A stretch of DNA of 64,000 nt from HGM12587 sp964602445 (GCA_964602445.1 CAZRQV010000006.1:1-64000), one strand, 5' to 3'. Numbered from the stretch's first letter, positions 1-7,830 are shown. Numbers and translations: made by a program. Notes: generated from the sequence alone by a model not told the origin.

Positions 1-4
1 ATTT

Positions 5-77
<73 letters not shown>

Positions 78-99
78 TGTGTTTTGTAAAACACGAAAT

Positions 100-172
100 G
101 GGATATTAGCTCAGTCGGTAGAGCACTTGACTTTTAATCAAGTTGTCCGGGGTTCGAATCCCCGATGTCTCA
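100..172 (+). tRNA. tRNA-Lys (TTT)
   Basis: Acceptor stem 100-106/165-171 includes G-U pairs, with discriminator A172. Anticodon stem 126-130/138-142 carries TTT at 133-135. The T-arm GGGGTTCGAATCCCC is intact and no CCA is encoded. It is the second gene of the tRNA pair and is followed 8 bp later by a hairpin terminator. A second lysine tRNA (CTT) lies at 34105. Confidence 0.97.
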
Positions 173-179
173 TTACAAG

Positions 180-220
180 AAAAGCTGGAAACCTTAAAAA
201 TTAAGGAATTCCAGCTTTTT
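180..220 (+). terminator. Rho-independent terminator of the tRNA pair
   Basis: Arms AAAAGCTGGAA (180-190) and TTCCAGCTTTT pair perfectly. An inner CCTTAA/TTAAGG extension adds to the stem, and a T run ends near 220. It closes the tRNA-Phe/tRNA-Lys transcript. Confidence 0.85.
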
Positions 221-467
221 GCGTTGTATATAAAATCTAAAAAGTAAGTCAAAGCAGCCGAAAATAAATGTCTCATTTTTATCTCATTTTTTGTTTCCCA
301 AGAAAAAACTTGTAATGTTATTGTATGAAAGAAAATCATATTCTCGCAAAATAAAAAACACTCCGATGACTGTAAATTTTTTTAATATTTGTTAGTGATT
401 AACATTTTAAAGTGGTGAGAATATGTTAAAATCATTAATGAGACGTTAGTAAAATTAATGAAATGAA
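221..467. other. AT-rich spacer without a recognisable gene
   Basis: No convincing coding region is seen here. A minus-strand reading frame across 106-339 overlaps both the tRNA and its terminator and is a shadow. The only structure noticed is the near-palindrome GTTAGTGATTAAC at 391-403, which recurs as GTTAGTTACTAAC at 711-723 just past the next gene. A promoter for the 485 gene must lie here, but no clear -35/-10 pair was found. Confidence 0.5.
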
Positions 468-484
468 AGGAGGCTATTTTATCT

Positions 485-691
485 ATGTCTCAAAAAATAG
501 TCCACAAAGTACCACAAGAACAGTTGCAATCAAGTATTGAAACGCTTAAAGTTCAAGAACCTACTTTACAATATCTTCGTGATCATGGGTTTAAAACCAT
601 TGAAGATTTTGTGGATAGGCAATTTGAAATACCGGAAGAACATAGAGGGAGAATCTATGGATATTTAATTTACGGTATTGAATACCTTTAA
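485..691 (+). CDS. Small acidic protein of unknown function (68 aa)
   Basis: A perfect AAAGGAGG sits 10-11 bases before the ATG, which makes this a convincing small gene despite its length. The protein is soluble, with no signal peptide or membrane segment. Residues about 26-45 (LQYLRDHGFKTIEDFVDR) loosely resemble the helix-hairpin helices of RNA polymerase alpha C-terminal domains (L..L...G..TI.DF), but that is only an impression and no function is assigned. It stands alone between the tRNA pair and an oxidoreductase and has its own hairpin terminator. The near-identical palindromes GTTAGTgATTAAC (391) and GTTAGTTACTAAC (711) flank it and could be regulatory or insertion-related. Confidence 0.7.
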   Translation: MSQKIVHKVPQEQLQSSIETLKVQEPTLQYLRDHGFKTIEDFVDRQFEIPEEHRGRIYGYLIYGIEYL

Positions 692-723
692 ATGGTACTT
701 AAATGGTATTGTTAGTTACTAAC

Positions 724-771
724 AAAAAAATTATAGTCACTAGAAAAAAATATCGTGACGATAATTTTTTT
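724..771 (+). terminator. Hairpin terminator after the 68-aa gene
   Basis: An A-rich left arm ending AAATTAT-AGTCAC (to about 740) pairs with GTGAC-GATAATTTTTTT (about 755-771), giving a stem followed by seven T residues. Placed 33 bp after the stop codon at 691. Confidence 0.7.
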
Positions 772-826
772 AGTAATTAACATAATTCATTATAATATCA
801 AACAAATCGGAAAAAAGCGGGTTTTC

Positions 827-856
827 TTGACATGAAACACCTATTTGCTGTATAAT
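827..856 (+). promoter_or_regulatory. Strong sigma-A-type promoter
   Basis: TTGACA (827-832), an 18-bp spacer and TATAAT (851-856) are both perfect consensus hexamers. Transcription would start near 863, some 240 bp ahead of the oxidoreductase at 1104, and would run almost at once into the hairpin at 879-910. Confidence 0.8.
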
Positions 857-878
857 AAATTGCATATAGTGATTACGA

Positions 879-910
879 GGGGGACTGATATGTGCAGTTC
901 CCCTTTTTTT
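879..910 (+). terminator. Leader hairpin with T run (possible attenuator)
   Basis: GGGGACTG pairs with CAGTTCCCC (one bulged T) and is followed by seven T residues at 904-910. It begins only about 16 nt after the predicted start of the promoter at 827-856. It would therefore either end a roughly 48-nt RNA or act as an attenuator for the gene at 1104. The leader is too short for a standard riboswitch aptamer that I recognise. A second hairpin, GCACA/TGTGC, follows near 921-936. Confidence 0.55.
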
Positions 911-1103
911 CGCGGGTAGAGCACAAAAATCTGTGCGTTGGATCGATGTGCTGTATGGAAGCATTTCCGTTGATTTAGAAAATCATCAAAAGTGTGAAGA
1001 ATTCCATTATAATGTTTGAACCCGTGAAAGTTGAAAATAAGTTTATTTTCAGAGAATGCATAAGAACAATGAAATGAATCAGCAGTGAAGAAGAGGTATG
1101 AAA

Positions 1104-2474
1104 ATGAAGTATGATGTAATTATTGTTGGAGCGGGTCCTGGTGGTATTTTTTCAGCGTATGAATTAATGAAAAAAAATCCGGAATTAAAGATTGCTGTTT
1201 TTGAAGCAGGACATGCATTGGAAAAGAGAAGATGTCCGATTGACGGTGACAAGGTAAAATCTTGTATTAAATGCAAAAGCTGTGCGATCATGAGCGGTTT
1301 TGGCGGAGCTGGTGCATTTTCTGATGGTAAATATAATATTACCAATGATTTTGGCGGTACACTTTATGAATATATCGGAAAAACAAAAGCATTGGAACTG
1401 ATGAAATATGTAGATGAGATCAATATGGCTTATGGCGGAGAAGGTACCAAAATGTATTCTACAGCCGGTACCAAGTTTAATAAGATCTGTATGCAGAACA
1501 AACTGAAACTTTTAAATGCATCGGTACGTCATTTGGGCACAGATATTAACTATGTGGTACTGGAAAATCTGTATAAAGATATGAAGGATCATATGGATTT
1601 CTTCTTTGATACACCGGTAGAAAAACTGGAAATGATCGATGGCGGCTACCGTGTTCATGCCAAAGGTGAAGGTTATGATTGCGATAAATGTATTGTTTCT
1701 GTAGGACGAAGCGGAAGCAAGTGGATGGAAACAGTATGTCAGGAACTTGATATTCCGACAAAATCAAACCGTGTAGATATCGGTGTGCGTGTGGAACTTC
1801 CGGCAGTAATCTTTTCACATCTGACAGATGAATTATATGAAAGTAAGATCGTATATCGTACAGAAAAATTTGAAGATAATGTACGTACCTTTTGTATGAA
1901 TCCAAACGGTGCTGTTGTAAATGAAAATACCAACGGAATCGTAACCGTAAACGGTCACAGCTATGAAGATCCGGCAAAACATACAGAAAATACAAACTTT
2001 GCACTTCTGGTAGCAAAACATTTTTCAGAACCGTTTAAAGACAGTAACGGCTACGGAGAAAGCATTGCCCGTCTTTCTAATATGCTGGGCGGCGGTGTGA
2101 TCGTTCAGAGATTCGGAGATTTGGTACGCGGAAGAAGAAGTAATAAAAATCGTATCGAAGAAGGTCTGGTGCGTCCAACGTTGGCTGCAACACCGGGAGA
2201 TCTGAGTTTGGTGCTTCCGAAACGTATTTTAGATGGTATTATTGAAATGATCTATGCATTAGATAAAATTGCACCGGGAACAGCCAATGATGATACACTT
2301 CTGTATGGTGTAGAAGTTAAATTCTATAACATGGAAGTAGATCTGGATGAAAATCTGGAAACAAAGCATAAAGGTCTGTATGTGATCGGAGACGGCAGCG
2401 GGGTAACTCATTCTCTTTCTCATGCATCCGCAAGTGGTGTCTACGTTGCACATAAGATTCTGGAACAAGCATAA
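1104..2474 (+). CDS. FAD-dependent oxidoreductase (COG2509-like)
   Basis: A flavoprotein of about 456 residues. It opens MKYDVIIVGAGPGGIFSAYE, the GxGxxG ADP-binding beta-alpha-beta fold for FAD, and has a C-terminal second FAD contact GLYVIGDGSG followed by a small-residue helix (HASASGVYVAHKI). Cysteines cluster at about residues 53-66 (CPIDGDKVKSCIKCKSC), typical of the uncharacterised FAD-dependent dehydrogenase family and possibly a metal or redox site. The physiological substrate is unknown. ATG 1104 is preferred over ATG 1098 because the AGAAGAGG ribosome site sits too close to the latter. The gene is monocistronic behind the promoter and leader hairpin at 827-910. Confidence 0.85.
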   Translation: MKYDVIIVGAGPGGIFSAYELMKKNPELKIAVFEAGHALEKRRCPIDGDKVKSCIKCKSCAIMSGFGGAGAFSDGKYNITNDFGGTLYEYIGKTKALELMKYVDEINMAYGGEGTKMYSTAGTKFNKICMQNKLKLLNASVRHLGTDINYVVLENLYKDMKDHMDFFFDTPVEKLEMIDGGYRVHAKGEGYDCDKCIVSVGRSGSKWMETVCQELDIPTKSNRVDIGVRVELPAVIFSHLTDELYESKIVYRTEKFEDNVRTFCMNPNGAVVNENTNGIVTVNGHSYEDPAKHTENTNFALLVAKHFSEPFKDSNGYGESIARLSNMLGGGVIVQRFGDLVRGRRSNKNRIEEGLVRPTLAATPGDLSLVLPKRILDGIIEMIYALDKIAPGTANDDTLLYGVEVKFYNMEVDLDENLETKHKGLYVIGDGSGVTHSLSHASASGVYVAHKILEQA

Positions 2475-2649
2475 TTTAAGCAGTTGTGAAAAATATCGCA
2501 GTATTTTTCATCATGTGAATTTTTACAGGCACCGAAAATATAATCGGTGCTTGTAAAATACCCATAAATAAAATTTGTGGAAGTGTTTTATCTTTGAGCG
2601 TATGTTGAATAGGAAATCAGGGATAAAACAGCACAGGAGTGTGACAACG

Positions 2650-3192
2650 ATGGAATTATATAACGGACGTCCGGAGGATTGTTCCGGGCGGGAAGAAAAA
2701 GAAATCAGAGTATATGATCTTTTAGATCAGCTGGGAATGGAATATATACGAACAGATCATGGTCATGCGGATACGATGGAAGCATGTCATGAAATTGATG
2801 CAGTGCTGGATGTTTTGATCTGTAAGAATCTGTTTCTCTGCAATCGGCAGAAGACCAATTATTATCTTTTAATGATGCCGGGAGACAAACCGTTTAAGAC
2901 GAAAGAATTATCTTCTCAGATCGGCAGTGCCAGATTGTCTTTTGCTTCTGCAGAAGATATGGTAAAATATCTGGACATTTGTCCGGGGGCAGTAAGCATC
3001 ATGGGGCTTATGAATGATCATGACAATGTGGTGCAGCTTTTGGTAGATGAAGATGTTTTGCAGGGAGAATATTTAGGATGTCATCCGTGTGTAAATACAT
3101 CGAGTTTGAAACTAAAGACGGAAGAAGTGTTTACTAAATTTTTAGATGCAGTTCATCATAATGCAGTCAAAGTCACGTTAAAAGGTGAATAG
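2650..3192 (+). CDS. YbaK/ProXp-type aminoacyl-tRNA deacylase
   Basis: 180 residues of the YbaK/prolyl-tRNA editing fold, which in trans hydrolyses mischarged tRNA (for example Ala-tRNAPro in ProXp-ala/PrdX proteins). Visible family marks are the early HGHADTMEAC strand-helix, the ICKNLFLCNRQ segment with the conserved lysine, and GAVSIMGLMND near residue 110-120, matching the SPFGL-like loop of the family. The start at 2650 follows ACAGGAG; the longer frame from 2575 lacks a ribosome site. It stands alone between the FAD protein and a membrane protein. The exact tRNA substrate cannot be read from the sequence. Confidence 0.8.
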   Translation: MELYNGRPEDCSGREEKEIRVYDLLDQLGMEYIRTDHGHADTMEACHEIDAVLDVLICKNLFLCNRQKTNYYLLMMPGDKPFKTKELSSQIGSARLSFASAEDMVKYLDICPGAVSIMGLMNDHDNVVQLLVDEDVLQGEYLGCHPCVNTSSLKLKTEEVFTKFLDAVHHNAVKVTLKGE

Positions 3193-3366
3193 TAAATTAA
3201 AAAGTTTACAATAATTGTGAAAACAAATCAGGATCCTGCACGCAGAATTGCGGGATCAGAGTTATTATCGCACAGTAAAAGTGTGATGAATTAGATGATG
3301 GATAGATATATTTTGGATGTTTACGAAGCATTTTCCGGCTTATAAATATCTTACAGGAAATGAATT

Positions 3367-5073
3367 ATGAATCGAAATAAAAGGAAGTCAGCAGAATTTG
3401 CCGGAAGTATGATCTTAGCGGCGGTTTTGTTTTTCATTATTTATCAATGGATTCCGGTGGTATATTCAACCAATGATGACCGTATGATCGCTGAAATCGT
3501 ATCCGGTCAGTTTACGGGAACTCCGGAAAGTTATGGAATTCAGATGACCTATGGGTTTACATGGGTTTTAAGTAAATTATATGAAATCACAAGATCCTTA
3601 AATTGGTATGGGATTTCCCTGATTGGATCCCAGATCTTTGCATTTGGAGCTATTTTATACCGGGTGCAGAGTTTTTCGGAACAATGGAAAGAAAAAGCGG
3701 GACTGATCCTGGCTGCCATAGGAATCTTTTTGACGTTCTGGTTAAAGGTATATGTTCAGATGACCTATACCACAACGGCAGCTTTTGTAGGAATGGCAGC
3801 AATTTTCTGGTATGCTGCGTCAAAATCAGAGTGGAAAAATATACTGATGACCGGAATTTTAGCCAATCTTGCGTTTAGCATCCGGCCAAATATTTTCTAT
3901 ATGCTGCTTCCGGCAACGGGACTGATCTATTTGTGGAAGCTGATCGGTAAAAAAGAGTGGGAGAAAAAGATCATTGGTGCACCGTTTGTAATTCTTGCAG
4001 TTACGCTGTGTCTGTTTTGTATCAATGCAGCAGCCTACTCCCAAGGGGACTGGAAATCATTCCGACAGTTTTTTGATGCCCGTACGAAGGTGTATGATTA
4101 CTATCAGCTGGCTGATTATGAATCCTATCCGGAATTGTATGAGCCATACGGCGTGTCAAAAGAAGAATACCAGATGCTGAAAGTGTATGATTATACCGTA
4201 TTGGGAGACTTACCAAAGGAATTTTTTCCGGAGTATATCAAAGCATATCAGAATATGGAAAAAGAGCAGGGCATTACGTTTGTCAGCAAAACAAAAAATG
4301 CCATCCGGTTGTTTTGGAGTGATCTGTGTTCCAATGCATATGGGATTCAAAATACAGGATTATTTATCATTGCAGTTATAGGGTTAATCTACTTGATCTG
4401 GAAAAAGGATTATCCGTTGGCAGCATTTCTTGGAATTCAAAGTGTGATGATCTGCGTATTGTGGCTTTATTTTACTTATTGGGGCAGAGCTATTGAAAGA
4501 ATCCAGATGACGATGAGTCTGATCTTTCTGGCAGTGATTCTTCATATATGGTATGAAAGAACCTATATGTGCACAAACACACATACAGAGACTCGTTCAA
4601 TGTGGAAAAGTATTCTGAAAATCGGAGGACTTGTGGGCATCTTTGTACTTGCAGGGATGCAGGTGTCTTCCTGCCGTTACGATAATATCGAAAAATCTTA
4701 TCGTTATACAGATGCAGAAACCATGAAAGCCTATTGTGCAGAAGATTCGGATCGGCTTTATTTTATGGATATTGCAACGATGACAGAGCTGTACGGAAGA
4801 TTTACGGTAAAAAATACGGAGCCGGAATATATCAATTACATTTCGCTGGGAGACTGGACCGCATATTGTCCTCATTACGAAAAGAAATTACAGAATCATG
4901 GAGTGACTCATGTGGCAGAGGCGGTGACAGCGGAAAATACGTATGTAGTGATGTTATACAATTTTCAGCTGCAGTGCATGAAGGATTATTTAAATGCAGA
5001 GGAAGTATGGACAGAAACTATTTTCGGTGCAGGAGAAGTGCCGTATGCAGTGTATCAGTTTACTGAAAAATAA
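3367..5073 (+). CDS. Polytopic membrane protein, GT-C glycosyltransferase-like
   Basis: 568 residues with about ten hydrophobic segments. After the first membrane helix comes an extracytoplasmic loop starting STNDDRMIAEIVSGQ; an acidic DD pair in that position is the usual mark of GT-C lipid-linked-sugar glycosyltransferases. A soluble C-terminal domain of about 130 residues follows the last helix. The donor and acceptor are unknown. It is followed 37 bp later by two overlapping four-helix SMR-like genes, an arrangement reminiscent of ArnT with ArnE/ArnF, so a role in modifying a surface polymer with an undecaprenyl-linked sugar is a reasonable inference. It could also be an EpsG-like or other integral protein. 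Confidence 0.55.
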   Translation: MNRNKRKSAEFAGSMILAAVLFFIIYQWIPVVYSTNDDRMIAEIVSGQFTGTPESYGIQMTYGFTWVLSKLYEITRSLNWYGISLIGSQIFAFGAILYRVQSFSEQWKEKAGLILAAIGIFLTFWLKVYVQMTYTTTAAFVGMAAIFWYAASKSEWKNILMTGILANLAFSIRPNIFYMLLPATGLIYLWKLIGKKEWEKKIIGAPFVILAVTLCLFCINAAAYSQGDWKSFRQFFDARTKVYDYYQLADYESYPELYEPYGVSKEEYQMLKVYDYTVLGDLPKEFFPEYIKAYQNMEKEQGITFVSKTKNAIRLFWSDLCSNAYGIQNTGLFIIAVIGLIYLIWKKDYPLAAFLGIQSVMICVLWLYFTYWGRAIERIQMTMSLIFLAVILHIWYERTYMCTNTHTETRSMWKSILKIGGLVGIFVLAGMQVSSCRYDNIEKSYRYTDAETMKAYCAEDSDRLYFMDIATMTELYGRFTVKNTEPEYINYISLGDWTAYCPHYEKKLQNHGVTHVAEAVTAENTYVVMLYNFQLQCMKDYLNAEEVWTETIFGAGEVPYAVYQFTEK

Positions 5074-5110
5074 TCCGTACAAACGTTGATTGAGTAAGGG
5101 AGGCGGAATT

Positions 5111-5464
5111 TTGGAAAAAAAATCAAGCTGGAAGATTATTTTATGTCTTCATATTTTATTATTTGTTTATTCGTTAGAGAGTGTATGTTCTAAGATGGCA
5201 GCATCGCAGGAAATGTTTTCGTTTCCATTTTTCCTGTTTTATGGATTAGTACTTTTTTTGCTGTTTTTCTATGCATTGGCATGGCAGAGAATTCTGAAAT
5301 ATATGCCTTTGACGGTAGCCTATGCTAATAAAGGAGTTACGATCATCTGGGGAATGATCTGGGGTGCGCTTCTCTTTCATGAAACGATCACGCTGAAGAC
5401 CATTCTGGGTGGTGCGATCATTCTTGCAGGAATTTATATGGTGGTGACGAATAATGAACATTAA
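5111..5464 (+). CDS. Four-helix SMR/EamA-type membrane subunit A
   Basis: 117 residues, four predicted membrane helices, ending with the EamA/SMR signature order WGALLFHETITLKTILGGAIILAG (a glutamate inside the HET segment and the glycine-rich last helix). The TTG start at 5111 sits 5 bases after GGGAGGCGG and is better placed than the earlier TTG at 5090. Its stop overlaps the start of the next gene by 11 bp, so the two are co-translated and probably form a heterodimer like ArnE/ArnF (undecaprenyl-phosphate-sugar flippase) or paired EmrE-like exporters. The GT-C-like neighbour favours the flippase reading. Confidence 0.65.
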   Translation: MEKKSSWKIILCLHILLFVYSLESVCSKMAASQEMFSFPFFLFYGLVLFLLFFYALAWQRILKYMPLTVAYANKGVTIIWGMIWGALLFHETITLKTILGGAIILAGIYMVVTNNEH

Positions 5465-5798
5465 GTATATATTTATCGGGCTGTTTTTATTCAGCGTATT
5501 TATTTCCTCTTGTTCCCAGATTCTTTTGAAAAAGGGAGCAAATAAAACTTATAAAAATATCATTGAAGAATATGTGAATCCATTGGTCATCGGAGCATAT
5601 ACCATCTTTTTATTATCTTCCTTTCTGACCATGTATTCCTATAAATATGTACCATTGTCCATAGGTCCGATGATCGAAGCAATGGGATATGTTTTTGTAG
5701 CAGTATTAGGACGTATTTTCCTGAAAGAGAAGATCAATCGGAAAACTGCCATTGGCATGGGGCTGATTTTGATCGGAATCGTAATCTGCAGCATTTAA
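5454..5798 (+). CDS. Four-helix SMR/EamA-type membrane subunit B
   Basis: 114 residues with four hydrophobic helices. The motif SIGPMIEAMGYVFVAVLGRIFLKEKI in the third helix corresponds to the SMR/EamA pattern of a buried residue followed by the FLKE exit. The start codon lies inside the end of the preceding gene, which encodes the partner with opposite-topology potential. Together they resemble half-size lipid-linked sugar flippases. No substrate can be read. It begins 11 bp before the stop of subunit A, and a guanylate kinase homologue follows. Confidence 0.65.
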   Translation: MNIKYIFIGLFLFSVFISSCSQILLKKGANKTYKNIIEEYVNPLVIGAYTIFLLSSFLTMYSYKYVPLSIGPMIEAMGYVFVAVLGRIFLKEKINRKTAIGMGLILIGIVICSI

Positions 5799-5851
5799 GA
5801 GAAAACGGATTGCCGTCAGGCAAATACGAAGGGAAAAGGGAGACACATGAA

Positions 5852-6439
5852 ATGGGAAAGATTTTTTATCTCATGGGAAAAAGTTCTTCAGGAAAAGATT
5901 CTGTTTATAAGGAACTGCTCAGTGATGAATCATTGGGATTAAAAAAGATTGTATTGTATACGACCCGTCCAATCCGTGCCGGAGAAAAAAACGGGGAAGA
6001 GTATTTCTTTGTAGACGAAGAAATATTAAAACAGCTGGAAACGGACGGAAAAGTCATTGAACGGCGTTCTTATGATACGGTTCATGGAATCTGGCATTAT
6101 TTTACAGTATGCGATGAACAGATTCAGCTGGAAAATTATGATTATCTGGTAATCGGAACGTTGGAATCTTATCGATCTTGTAAGAAATATTTCGGAGCGG
6201 ATACTTTGGTTCCGATTTATATCGAGGTAGATGATGGTGTACGGCTTCAGAGAGCGCTGGATCGGGAACGTACACAGGATCAGCCGAAATATCGAGAAAT
6301 GTGCCGCAGATATCTTGCGGACAGTGAGGATTTTTCAGAAGAAAAGATTGCCGAAGCAGGCATTGAAAAACGGTTTGAAAATGATGATTTTTCAAAATGT
6401 CTGGCGGAAATTACCGCATATATCTGTGAGGCAAGATAG
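5852..6439 (+). CDS. Guanylate kinase family protein
   Basis: 195 residues. Walker A is G9-KSSSG-K15-D-S, in which aspartate replaces the usual Ser/Thr right after the lysine. The GMP-binding segment YTTRPIRAGEKNGEEYFFVD near residues 45-64 closely matches Gmk (STTRPPRPGE.NG.DY.FV). The expected activity is ATP + GMP to ADP + GDP, but the odd P-loop suggests a second, divergent Gmk-like kinase rather than the housekeeping enzyme. ATG 5852 follows AAAAGGGAG; the upstream in-frame TTG at 5810 has no such site. It precedes the 110-bp repeat array and holB; in B. subtilis a nucleotide kinase (tmk) also precedes holB. Confidence 0.75.
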   Translation: MGKIFYLMGKSSSGKDSVYKELLSDESLGLKKIVLYTTRPIRAGEKNGEEYFFVDEEILKQLETDGKVIERRSYDTVHGIWHYFTVCDEQIQLENYDYLVIGTLESYRSCKKYFGADTLVPIYIEVDDGVRLQRALDRERTQDQPKYREMCRRYLADSEDFSEEKIAEAGIEKRFENDDFSKCLAEITAYICEAR

Positions 6440-6460
6440 AGTCAGAAATCGATCAAAATC

Positions 6461-6490
6461 TTGCGGCAGTCACAGCCTTTATGATATAAT
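6461..6490 (+). promoter_or_regulatory. Possible promoter entering the repeat array
   Basis: TTGCGG (6461-6466), an 18-bp spacer and TATAAT (6485-6490). The -10 hexamer is the first six bases of repeat unit 1, and every unit carries the same TATAAT, so transcription of holB could start at any unit. Confidence 0.4.
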
Positions 6491-6649
6491 GAGCGCAAGT
6501 GAGTCGGAACAAACGAAGTTTGTTCAAGACGAGCGGCGAATGTCGAACACGATAGATTTCGAAGAAATCGTCAAGCACAAAGTGCGAATCGTGCTATAAT
6601 GAGCGCAAGTGAGTCGGAACAAACGAAGTTTGTTCAAGACGAGCGGCGA
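6485..6649 (+). repeat. 110-bp tandem repeat array, left part
   Basis: Unit 1 is 6485-6594. Unit 2 starts at 6595 with no visible difference until the assembly gap at 6650. Each unit begins TATAATGAGCGCAAGTGAG. It contains GAACAAAC-GAA-GTTTGTTC (6507-6525), then an outer stem CACGAT/ATCGTG (6548-6553/6588-6593) enclosing GATTTC-GAA-GAAATC (6555-6569) and GCAC-AAA-GTGC (6575-6585), that is, a possible three-way junction. The unit also reads as a 36-codon ORF (6489-6599) whose TAA overlaps the next ATG as TAATG. Copy number is unknown because of the gap. Confidence 0.9.
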
Positions 6650-6749
6650 NNNNNNNNNNNNNNNNNNNNNNNNNNNNNNNNNNNNNNNNNNNNNNNNNNN
6701 NNNNNNNNNNNNNNNNNNNNNNNNNNNNNNNNNNNNNNNNNNNNNNNNN
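6650..6749. other. Assembly gap of 100 N
   Basis: Exactly 100 undetermined bases, the conventional size for a gap of unknown length. Repeat sequence on both sides shows that the assembler failed inside the tandem array. The real array is probably longer than shown, because the spacing between flanking units (191 bp) is not a multiple of 110. Confidence 0.95.
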
Positions 6750-6804
6750 TCGAAGAAATCGTCAAGCACAAAGTGCGAATCGTGCTATAATGAGCGCAAG
6801 TGAG
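6750..6804 (+). repeat. Tandem repeat array, right end
   Basis: 6750-6785 is the last part of a full unit (from TCGAAGAAATCG through GAATCGTGC). It is followed by the first 19 bp of another unit (TATAATGAGCGCAAGTGAG, 6786-6804), which then diverges into the holB leader. The ATG of this last truncated unit (6790) is in frame with holB and would add MSASELVKRKLRGGSN if used. Confidence 0.9.
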
Positions 6805-6837
6805 CTTGTGAAGCGTAAATTGAGAGGAGGGAGCAAT

Positions 6838-7827
6838 ATGCCAGGCTTTCAAGATGTAATCGGACATGAGCATCTGGTAGAGCATCTGCAAAGTGCCATT
6901 GCCATGGGCAAGGTGTCTCATGCATATATTTTTGATGGAGAAAAAGGAGCAGGAAAGAATTTCCTTGCAGATATTTTTGCATCGGCGCTGCAATGTGAAT
7001 CCAAGGAGCAGAAGCCTTGCGGAATATGCACTTCCTGTAAACAGGCAGAAGGAAGAAATCATCCGGATATTATCCGTGTGACTCATGAAAAGCCAAATAC
7101 CATCAGCGTAGATGATATCAGACAGCAGCTTTGCAGTGATGTTCTGATCAAACCATACAAAGGACCATATAAGGTCTATATTGTAGATGAAGCGGAAAAG
7201 TTAAATGTACAGGCACAGAATGCACTGTTAAAGACCATTGAAGAACCGCCGGCATATGCAGTGATCTTATTATTGACTACCAATGCAGAGAGTTTTCTGC
7301 CGACGATCTTATCCCGCTGTGTGACACTGCATCTGAAACCGACCAAAGACAGCCAGGTGCGCAAATATCTGATGGAGCAGGTAAAGATTCCGGATTATCA
7401 GGCAGATATCTGTGTGGCATTTGCACAGGGAAATATCGGAAAAGCCAGAAGACTGGCTTTGTCAGAAGAATTTGGACAGATGAAGGATCATGCGATTCAT
7501 CTGGTAAAATATATTCAGGAAATGGAAATTTCAGAACTGATTGACAGCATGGAAAAACTTACAGAATTTAAGACAGATATTTCGGATTATCTGGATCTTT
7601 TGATGGTATGGTACCGGGATGTCTTATTATATAAAGCAACATGGAATCCGTCATCCATCGTATTCTCTGATGAGATTCATACGATCCGTAAGATGGCGAC
7701 CCAGAGTTCCTATGAGGGGATTGAAAAAATTTTAAATGCATTGGATAAGGCAAAGAGTCGTTTGGCTGCCAATGTAAATTTTAATCTGACGATGGAACTT
7801 TTGCTGCTGACCATGAAGGAGAATTAA
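6838..7827 (+). CDS. holB: DNA polymerase III subunit delta prime
   Basis: 329 residues of the clamp-loader AAA+ family. Walker A GEKGAGKN near residue 37-44 is followed by a four-cysteine zinc module (C..., PCGICTSC), Walker B-like DEAEKLN and the SRC motif (LSRC) that marks clamp-loader subunits. The protein works in the cytosolic replisome, loading the beta clamp. ATG 6838 is preferred because GAGGAGGG lies about 6 bases upstream, although the same frame is open back to the repeat-borne ATG at 6790. It starts the conserved holB-ricT-trmN6-rsmI group and is only 3 bp from ricT. Its leader is the 110-bp repeat array. Confidence 0.93.
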   Translation: MPGFQDVIGHEHLVEHLQSAIAMGKVSHAYIFDGEKGAGKNFLADIFASALQCESKEQKPCGICTSCKQAEGRNHPDIIRVTHEKPNTISVDDIRQQLCSDVLIKPYKGPYKVYIVDEAEKLNVQAQNALLKTIEEPPAYAVILLLTTNAESFLPTILSRCVTLHLKPTKDSQVRKYLMEQVKIPDYQADICVAFAQGNIGKARRLALSEEFGQMKDHAIHLVKYIQEMEISELIDSMEKLTEFKTDISDYLDLLMVWYRDVLLYKATWNPSSIVFSDEIHTIRKMATQSSYEGIEKILNALDKAKSRLAANVNFNLTMELLLLTMKEN

Positions 7828-7830
7828 TCT

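Noticed and set aside
106..339. 77-codon minus-strand frame ending SGIRTPDNLIKSQVLYRLS
   Set aside because: It is the antisense reading of tRNA-Lys plus its terminator, a familiar false gene; no ribosome site.
3232..3257. GATCCTGC/GCGGGATC hairpin after the YbaK-type gene
   Set aside because: Eight pairs but no T tract, so not called a terminator with confidence.
6790..6837. Upstream in-frame start of holB adding MSASELVKRKLRGGSN
   Set aside because: The strong GAGGAGGG before 6838 and homology starting at PGFQDVIGH point to 6838; the upstream codons derive from the repeat unit.
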